Of a stretch of DNA of 64,000 bases, positions 58,807 to 64,000 are shown one piece after another (position 1 is the first letter of the stretch; each line of letters starts with the position of its first letter). Source of the DNA: Fibrobacter sp. UWB5 (GTDB lineage: Bacteria; Fibrobacterota; Fibrobacteria; Fibrobacterales; Fibrobacteraceae); NCBI RefSeq assembly GCF_002210295.1, contig NZ_MWQH01000001.1, positions 930,001-994,000 of the forward strand. The letters run 5' to 3'. The notes under the pieces are model-generated. The model ran no database searches. It saw only the letters and a program-made list of their open reading frames with translations, and was not told the DNA's origin. A program made the translations under genes and the position numbers.

Positions 58807-61548
58807 TTATTTTTGAGAGATGACTTCGACGGTTAATTTGTTGAAGGCGAGTTTGCCGCCGTCGCGGATTTCAAGCGCTGCGCGGAAGGTCGTGTCGTTC
58901 TTCTTGAACGGCTCCAGAACCGGCGTGAACTTGTTTTTAAGCAAACCCTCCACTTCTTCATCGCTAAATTTGCGCTGGTAGAATACTTGCGGAATGCCAA
59001 AGCCACATTGCGGGTTCATGCACACGTAAGCGGCGTGATTCGCTTCGCCATTACCTTGGTTCGATGTCCCGGTGCGAAAACGCAATTGGTCTCCGCAAAC
59101 GGGGCAGGGAAGGTTCCTGTGGGCGAATTCAAAAACGGTGCGGCCCTTGTTCTCGCCTTCGCCCCATTTGAGGCGTGCGGCGAAATCAGAACCTTTCTTG
59201 CTCTTGAAATCTTGAATCAGCGGCGTCTCGCCGTTGGTAAAGAGCTCGTTTATTTCGGCGGCGGTAAGCGCATGGCCTGCGACAGTCTTGAATAGCGTGA
59301 ATTTGCAATCAACTCCATCGGTCGCGCTGGTGCAGAATAAGGCGTTTTTGTTTTCTTCGAGAATCGCGCCGCAGAGCGGGCACTTGTATTCTGTTTTTTG
59401 TCCGTGGAACTTGCCATCGCTTTCGAATTCAAATTGAATATTGAAATCCTTATCGACCGAAAGCTTCGCTGAAAATTCGGTGCCTTTCTTGCTCTTGAAT
59501 CCAGAAACCGGTCCGACGGTTTCGCCGGCGAGCAGTTTCTTGATCTCGGCGTGGGCAAGCATCTTGCCTGCCACGGTGTGCCCGAATCGGAATCCGCATT
59601 CGGGCTTGGGGCACACGTAGCCCCACGGGGCTACATCGAGCGCGCTCCCGCACTTGGGACATGGAATGCTTTCGGTTACGGTTTCGCGCTCGAACTGGCA
59701 GCCGTATCGCGCATGCAAATCGGCGAACAGCTGCTTCACGTATTCAACGATTCCGTCGCGGAATTCTGCAGGCGCGAGCACGCCCTTTTCTACTTGCGAA
59801 AGCTTGTATTCCCATTCGCCGGTCATTTCGGGCGACTTGACTTTTTCATCCATCAAGGCGATGACTTCGCGCCCGCGGGTGGTACTCACCAGGTAATTCT
59901 TTTGCGCTTCGATAAATCCGCGTTTCTTGAGCGTTTCGATAATGCCTGCTTGCGTTGCCGGCGTACCCAAGCCGCGGTCCTTCATGGCTTCGGCAAGTTC
60001 TTCGTTTTCGATCTGCTTGCCTGCGGTTTTCATCGCGGCCAGGAGCGTCGCTTCGGTATAGTACTTGGGCTTGCTCTTCTTTTTCTTTTGCAGTTCTACG
60101 CTGTCAAAAGGCGCGTGTTCGCCGACGGCCCATTCCGGGAAAGTTTCCACCAGGTTTGTAATTTCGTCGTTGTCGCCCTTGCCTTCGGACTCCCCGCTTT
60201 TTTCGCCGCTGGATTCGTCCTTCTTTTTCCCTTTCTTCTTTTCTTCCTTGACGAGGGCGCGGAATCCCAAATCCTCATTGCGCTTGAGCTTCAAACGGAA
60301 TAGGTCTTTTTCGGTGTTGAGCGCGATTTCCATTTCGTCCCACACGTACGGCTTCAGCCATGCCTGCACAAAACGCTCCTTGGCCAGGTCGTAAATCTTC
60401 TGCTCCATTTCGGGCAAATCGTTCGGGGCTTCTCCGGTGGGGATAATGGCAAAGTGGTCTGTCACCTTGCTTGAATTGATAAAGACGAAATTCTCGTCGA
60501 AGGTGCGGAAAATCTTTTGCTGCTCCGGGTTTGCCAATTTTTGAGCAAGGGCGTAGGCTTCTTGCTTCATGGTGTCGGGCAGGTACTGCGAATCGGTACG
60601 CGGGTAGGTGAGCAGTTTCTTTTCGTACAGGTTCTGCGCGCAATCCAGAACTTGCTGGGCGCTGTATTTAAAACGCTTGTTGCCCTCTTTCTGCAATTCG
60701 GTCAAGTCAAAAGGCTTTTGCGGGAACTGCTTCTTTTGCTGGGTATCGATTTTGGCGATCGCGGCTTCTGTCGGCGGATTGCATCGTGCCACCACCGCAT
60801 TCGCTTCCGTCTCTTTTTCGAAGACGGCGACTTTGTCGTCCTTGAGCAATTGGGCCTGGAATCCTTTCCATGTGCCCACGACGCTGTAGTAGTACAGTTC
60901 CTTGAATTGCTCCACGATGGTATCGCGTTCTACAATCAGGTTCAGGGTCGGCGTCTGTACTCGTCCCACCGAAATCATCTTGCCGCGCCCTGCGGTGAGC
61001 GTGTAGGCGCGTGTCGCGTTCAGGCCCACCATCCAGTCGGCTCGCTGCCTTAAGCGGGCTGCATAGCTTAAATTCAAGCGCTGGGAGGCGTCTTCCAAGT
61101 TCTTCCAGGCCTTGTCCAAGTCTTTGGCCACATAGCTGTTCACCCACAGGCGCTTGATGGTCTTTTGCTTAAAAGAGGGTGTGTAATCGAGCACCAAGTC
61201 AAAAATCAAGTTACCTTCGCGACCGGCATCCGCGCCGTTCACCAGAACGTCGGCTTGCTCCATCATCTGGCGCACCACATTCAGTTGCTTCTTGGTGCTC
61301 TCGATTTCCATGAGCTTGAATTTCTCGGGGAGCAGGGGCAAATTCGAAAGCCGCCAGCCGCCTTCGAATCCGGGGTAGGCGTCAAGAGGCGCAAGGGTAA
61401 TCAGGTGACCCACGCACCAGGTGATGCAGTGGTTCTTGCCAATCAAGCATCCGTCGCCCTGGGTAAATTTTTCCCCTTCCAACCGCTCCAGCATGGGGCG
61501 GTAGTGTTGGTTTGCGACAGACGGTTTTTCGGCGACAAGCAGGATCAC
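58807..61548 (-). CDS. topB: DNA topoisomerase III (type IA) with three C-terminal zinc-ribbon-like repeats
   Basis: 913 residues. The TOPRIM domain has VAEKPSVA (Glu7) and GADAGREG (Asp107, Glu111). The catalytic Tyr is Tyr315 in LLTYPRTDSQY. A Lys/Glu/Ser/Gly-rich charged insert interrupts the chain near residues 440-475. The C-terminus carries three zinc-ribbon-type units (CPKCG...CPKPECG, CPLCG...C, CPVCG...CMNPQCG), each followed by a similar topoisomerase C-terminal repeat (FKSKKG.(E/D)F.A.L). It decatenates DNA. It starts at GTG 61548, which overlaps the TGA of the upstream gene (GTGA), so the two are coupled. Confidence 0.92.
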   Translation of the reverse strand: MILLVAEKPSVANQHYRPMLERLEGEKFTQGDGCLIGKNHCITWCVGHLITLAPLDAYPGFEGGWRLSNLPLLPEKFKLMEIESTKKQLNVVRQMMEQADVLVNGADAGREGNLIFDLVLDYTPSFKQKTIKRLWVNSYVAKDLDKAWKNLEDASQRLNLSYAARLRQRADWMVGLNATRAYTLTAGRGKMISVGRVQTPTLNLIVERDTIVEQFKELYYYSVVGTWKGFQAQLLKDDKVAVFEKETEANAVVARCNPPTEAAIAKIDTQQKKQFPQKPFDLTELQKEGNKRFKYSAQQVLDCAQNLYEKKLLTYPRTDSQYLPDTMKQEAYALAQKLANPEQQKIFRTFDENFVFINSSKVTDHFAIIPTGEAPNDLPEMEQKIYDLAKERFVQAWLKPYVWDEMEIALNTEKDLFRLKLKRNEDLGFRALVKEEKKKGKKKDESSGEKSGESEGKGDNDEITNLVETFPEWAVGEHAPFDSVELQKKKKSKPKYYTEATLLAAMKTAGKQIENEELAEAMKDRGLGTPATQAGIIETLKKRGFIEAQKNYLVSTTRGREVIALMDEKVKSPEMTGEWEYKLSQVEKGVLAPAEFRDGIVEYVKQLFADLHARYGCQFERETVTESIPCPKCGSALDVAPWGYVCPKPECGFRFGHTVAGKMLAHAEIKKLLAGETVGPVSGFKSKKGTEFSAKLSVDKDFNIQFEFESDGKFHGQKTEYKCPLCGAILEENKNALFCTSATDGVDCKFTLFKTVAGHALTAAEINELFTNGETPLIQDFKSKKGSDFAARLKWGEGENKGRTVFEFAHRNLPCPVCGDQLRFRTGTSNQGNGEANHAAYVCMNPQCGFGIPQVFYQRKFSDEEVEGLLKNKFTPVLEPFKKNDTTFRAALEIRDGGKLAFNKLTVEVISQK

Positions 61549-62162
61549 GTTTCAACGTCCAAAAGAGATTTTTCCCAGGATTCCTTGGCGGCACGCAGTT
61601 TTTTGAGCGACTCGTCGTCGGCTCCACTTTGGTCGCGCATGTCCATAAGGTCGCGGTACCCTTGGGCGAGTACCTTGGCTTTAGGGTAGTCTTGAACTAG
61701 GGAGTCCAGTTCGTTTAGAATGGCCTGGTCCGAGTAAAGCCTCGCCACGCCTTCGAGCGAATGCAGAATGTAGTCCTCGCGACGGTTTTTTTGCTTGGCA
61801 AGCTTTGCTTCTTCAAATTCTAGGGGCAAAATCTTGTCGACCCATTCCGCTTCGGCCGTAAAGAGCTCGTTGTCTTCGGCAAGGGCGTCTTTTCGGCGGG
61901 TCAGTTCCTGCTGTTTTTTGATGAACGGCCTGTAAGAATCGATGTCTAAATCGACACCCTGTTTCTGGGAAAACTCTTTCAGATTTTTCAGGTTTGTTTC
62001 GGTCGGATTGTTCAAAAGGCATTCTTTCAAGACTGAAAGTTGGTCTTTGGCCGGAAGCTGCTTAAAGGATTCGCTTTTCATGCTCACATCCTTGATTTTT
62101 AGCCAAAAAATGCGCGCAAAGATGAGGGCCATTACGATGGTAAATAGGGTCGAAAACGTCAT
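61545..62162 (-). CDS. Membrane-anchored coiled-coil protein, unknown
   Basis: 205 residues. One N-terminal membrane helix (FSTLFTIVMALIFARIFWL), then a charged helical body with Leu/Lys/Glu repeats (KQLPAKDQLSVLKECLLNN, KLRAAKESWEKSLLDVET). Probably anchored in the inner membrane with the body in the cytosol. The stop overlaps the topB start by four bases, so it is made with topoisomerase III, but no functional link is known. Family not recognised. Confidence 0.68.
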   Translation of the reverse strand: MTFSTLFTIVMALIFARIFWLKIKDVSMKSESFKQLPAKDQLSVLKECLLNNPTETNLKNLKEFSQKQGVDLDIDSYRPFIKKQQELTRRKDALAEDNELFTAEAEWVDKILPLEFEEAKLAKQKNRREDYILHSLEGVARLYSDQAILNELDSLVQDYPKAKVLAQGYRDLMDMRDQSGADDESLKKLRAAKESWEKSLLDVET

Positions 62163-62304
62163 TATGGGCCATTATTTAGAAAAATGTGGAGACCTGTTAC
62201 GCTTGCAAGTAAAAAATAAGTGTTTTCTGGCACGAACTTCCTGCAAATGCTTTGTTTAAACGATTTTTCACAATAAAAAGTTAATAAAATGCAAAAAAAA
62301 GGTG

Positions 62305-62312
62305 TATATTTA
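62305..62312 (+). promoter_or_regulatory. TATATTTA promoter element of the fibro-slime gene
   Basis: Lies 49 bp before ATG 62362, leaving a short AT-rich leader. Confidence 0.45.
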
Positions 62313-62361
62313 AGATGGAATATTCTAAACCTATAATTATGGGTAAGGTGATTGGATTATT

Positions 62362-64000
62362 ATGAAATTGAATTCTGTTAAGCGTGTTGCACTTAGTGCG
62401 GCGTTGTTTGGACTTGTTGGGACTGTGACTTCGCAGGCAGTTCCGGTTGATCCCGAAAATCAACGCGAATTGGATATTATTATCCGTGACTTTAGTGTTG
62501 TTCACCCTGACTTTGAAAACTTCCAGGAAGAAGCTTATAACAGTATCAACCATGGTGGCGAATGTATTGGTAAAAGTTGCGTAGGCGAGTTCCCGAGTAC
62601 ATGGAACATTACTTATTCTGCAGATGCGGAATGGACGACTCGTCGCTCTAATTATCCTCTTTATGGTTGCGGTAACACCCAGACTCCCGAATACGGCGTT
62701 GCGGTTGGTGTGAATGGTTATCCGCACGATATCAAGACTCCCTCGGGCGCCGAGTCGACGACGCCTGACTATGTGCGTAGCGTGATTGACCAGACGGGTT
62801 ACGCTTGGTACGGTGAATTCAAGGATTGCGCTTACGATGCAAAGTTGAACCCGCTTGGCCTTAAGGTGATGCGTGGCTTGGTGGCAGACCTTTGTTCCGA
62901 TGCGTCGGGCACTTGGAGCGCCAAAATGAAGGATGACCAGAAGTCTTGCTCTAAGACATGTAAGACTCACTCCTGGTCTCAGATTGTCTATACGACTCCG
63001 GGCATGGTGAAACAGAAGCTGGTCTTCCCGCCTGATCCGGGTAATTGCAGTGCCGATGATCCGAGCAAGTGCGCCCTCGACATGTATGAACCGATTATTG
63101 AGAAAAATCGTCCTGCTTGCGATAATGGTTATTTTGAACAGTGGTATTTAGATGTCCCTGGCACGAATATGCGCACGAATACCATTTTGACCTTGGACAA
63201 GGATGCTGCTGATCCTGCTTACTTTGAAATTGACAGGAACTGGAACAACGGCGGCTACTTCCCGTTGGATTCCCTGGATGACAACCAGCTTCGCGTCATG
63301 AATAATAATGCGCTTGTTTTCCCGTTCATGAAAGAAAATCAGTTCGGCCCGCAGTCGCTGTCTATTTTCTGTCCGCCTTATAGTTACCAGTGGGCAAGCT
63401 CCCAGACCGATTACTTGGGTAGCGAAACGTCAGCCCTTTGCGATGCATGGCTTGCCAGTGGTGGCCCGAAGAACCCGGATGCTGCAATTGCTGCCGCATT
63501 GAGTGGCGCCGGAAAAAATGGTAACATGGGTCTTCGCCACTTGCGCAATTACGGCTTTACCATGATGGGTTATGCCGCATTCAAGTACAAGAAGGGCAAG
63601 AAAGAAGTCTTTAAGTTCACCGGTGACGATGACATGTGGATCTTCGTGGATGGCGTGTTGGTGGTTGACCTTGGTGGTACTCACCTTGCTGCTGCCGGTA
63701 CGGCCGATATGGACTACCTGTCTCAGATGGGTCATGGTTGCCATGCAGGCGATCCGCTGTTCGACTCTTGCGCCGTGAAGCTTGCTTCTGATGGCTCTTG
63801 GCTGGATGAATCCTGGCACCATCTGCACTTCTTCTATGCAGACCGTCAGTCCGATGGTTCTAACCTGCGTATCCGCAGCTCCCTTTCTGAACTAGCCCCG
63901 TCTCGCTATGGCCAGCCCGCTATCGGTAGCGTGTCTGCAAAGCTTGACTCTAACGGCAACCAGACTGTGACCATGTTCTTGAATACGACTTTGAACCCCG
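62362..64000 (+). CDS. Fibro-slime domain secreted protein, C-terminus outside the window
   Basis: 546 residues visible and still open at 64000. The signal peptide is MKLNSVKRVALSAALFGLVG to about residue 25 (cleavage near SQA-VPV). The mature part opens with LDIIIRDFSVVHPDFENF, a fibro-slime family start. Near residue 415 it has KFTGDDDMWIFVDGVLVVDLGGTH, then WHHLHFFYADRQSDGSNLRI, the PA14-like calcium-binding core (GDDDMWIFVDG). These proteins are known from Fibrobacter succinogenes, where they are surface proteins linked to adhesion to cellulose. Many Cys suggest disulfides. Start ATG 62362 keeps the signal peptide intact. Confidence 0.9.
   Translation, partial: MKLNSVKRVALSAALFGLVGTVTSQAVPVDPENQRELDIIIRDFSVVHPDFENFQEEAYNSINHGGECIGKSCVGEFPSTWNITYSADAEWTTRRSNYPLYGCGNTQTPEYGVAVGVNGYPHDIKTPSGAESTTPDYVRSVIDQTGYAWYGEFKDCAYDAKLNPLGLKVMRGLVADLCSDASGTWSAKMKDDQKSCSKTCKTHSWSQIVYTTPGMVKQKLVFPPDPGNCSADDPSKCALDMYEPIIEKNRPACDNGYFEQWYLDVPGTNMRTNTILTLDKDAADPAYFEIDRNWNNGGYFPLDSLDDNQLRVMNNNALVFPFMKENQFGPQSLSIFCPPYSYQWASSQTDYLGSETSALCDAWLASGGPKNPDAAIAAALSGAGKNGNMGLRHLRNYGFTMMGYAAFKYKKGKKEVFKFTGDDDMWIFVDGVLVVDLGGTHLAAAGTADMDYLSQMGHGCHAGDPLFDSCAVKLASDGSWLDESWHHLHFFYADRQSDGSNLRIRSSLSELAPSRYGQPAIGSVSAKLDSNGNQTVTMFLNTTLNP

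Overview
The window looks like a chromosomal segment of a Fibrobacter species (Fibrobacteres, FCB superphylum). This rests on gene content. There is a FISUMP (Fibrobacter succinogenes major paralogous) domain protein, a fibro-slime protein, a CotH/LTD lipoprotein, several lipoproteins with Ser-rich linkers, polysaccharide-active secreted enzymes (GH16, GH18, a DUF4832-like protein), and promoter elements of the Bacteroidetes-like TAnnTTTG type. Coding is dense and mostly of mid G+C. I saw no tRNA, rRNA, CRISPR array or insertion sequence.

Layout. 1-4.6 kb: N-terminus of rsmE, a HAD phosphatase, a lipoprotein, a FISUMP protein, a PAP2 phosphatase and an ArsR-methyltransferase fusion. 4.6-11.3 kb: small membrane proteins, a YfhO-like protein, a TPR protein and a GH16 glucanase with a sorting-type C-terminus. 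11.3-17.5 kb: rlmI, a VanZ-like protein, murB, a primase-like CHC2/TOPRIM protein coupled to mtgA, then argG. 17.5-26 kb: outer-membrane-type proteins, rdgB, a TM2 protein, a lone ABC permease, lipoproteins and valS. 26-31.8 kb is the accessory part: a large single-chain restriction-modification enzyme with a structured leader, a SIMPL protein, a repeat-rich gene relict and an unknown gene. 31.8-38.9 kb: surface and secreted proteins (Ser-rich lipoprotein, DUF4832-like, GH18, CotH). 38.9-47.1 kb: der, plsY and gpsA (phospholipid synthesis), two large envelope proteins, a flippase-like protein and a methyltransferase. 47.2-58.4 kb: a LamG-like lipoprotein, a glycosyltransferase, dnaE, lpxB, mutL and an unknown conserved-looking gene. 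58.4-64 kb: a candidate small RNA, palindromes, a topoisomerase III pair and a fibro-slime gene running off the end.

Themes. Many genes serve the envelope: peptidoglycan (murB, mtgA), lipid A (lpxB), phospholipid (plsY, gpsA) and surface proteins. Two start architectures recur. Secreted and surface genes usually have an SD sequence. Many housekeeping genes have TAnnTTT(G/A) only 4-8 nt before ATG, which implies leaderless mRNA. The most unusual regions are the leader of the restriction enzyme (29.19-29.39 kb), with a long rod-like fold, a competing terminator and an SD-masking hairpin, and the intergenic RNA at 58.52-58.66 kb, with a C-rich anti-SD-like loop. Both are predictions made by eye.
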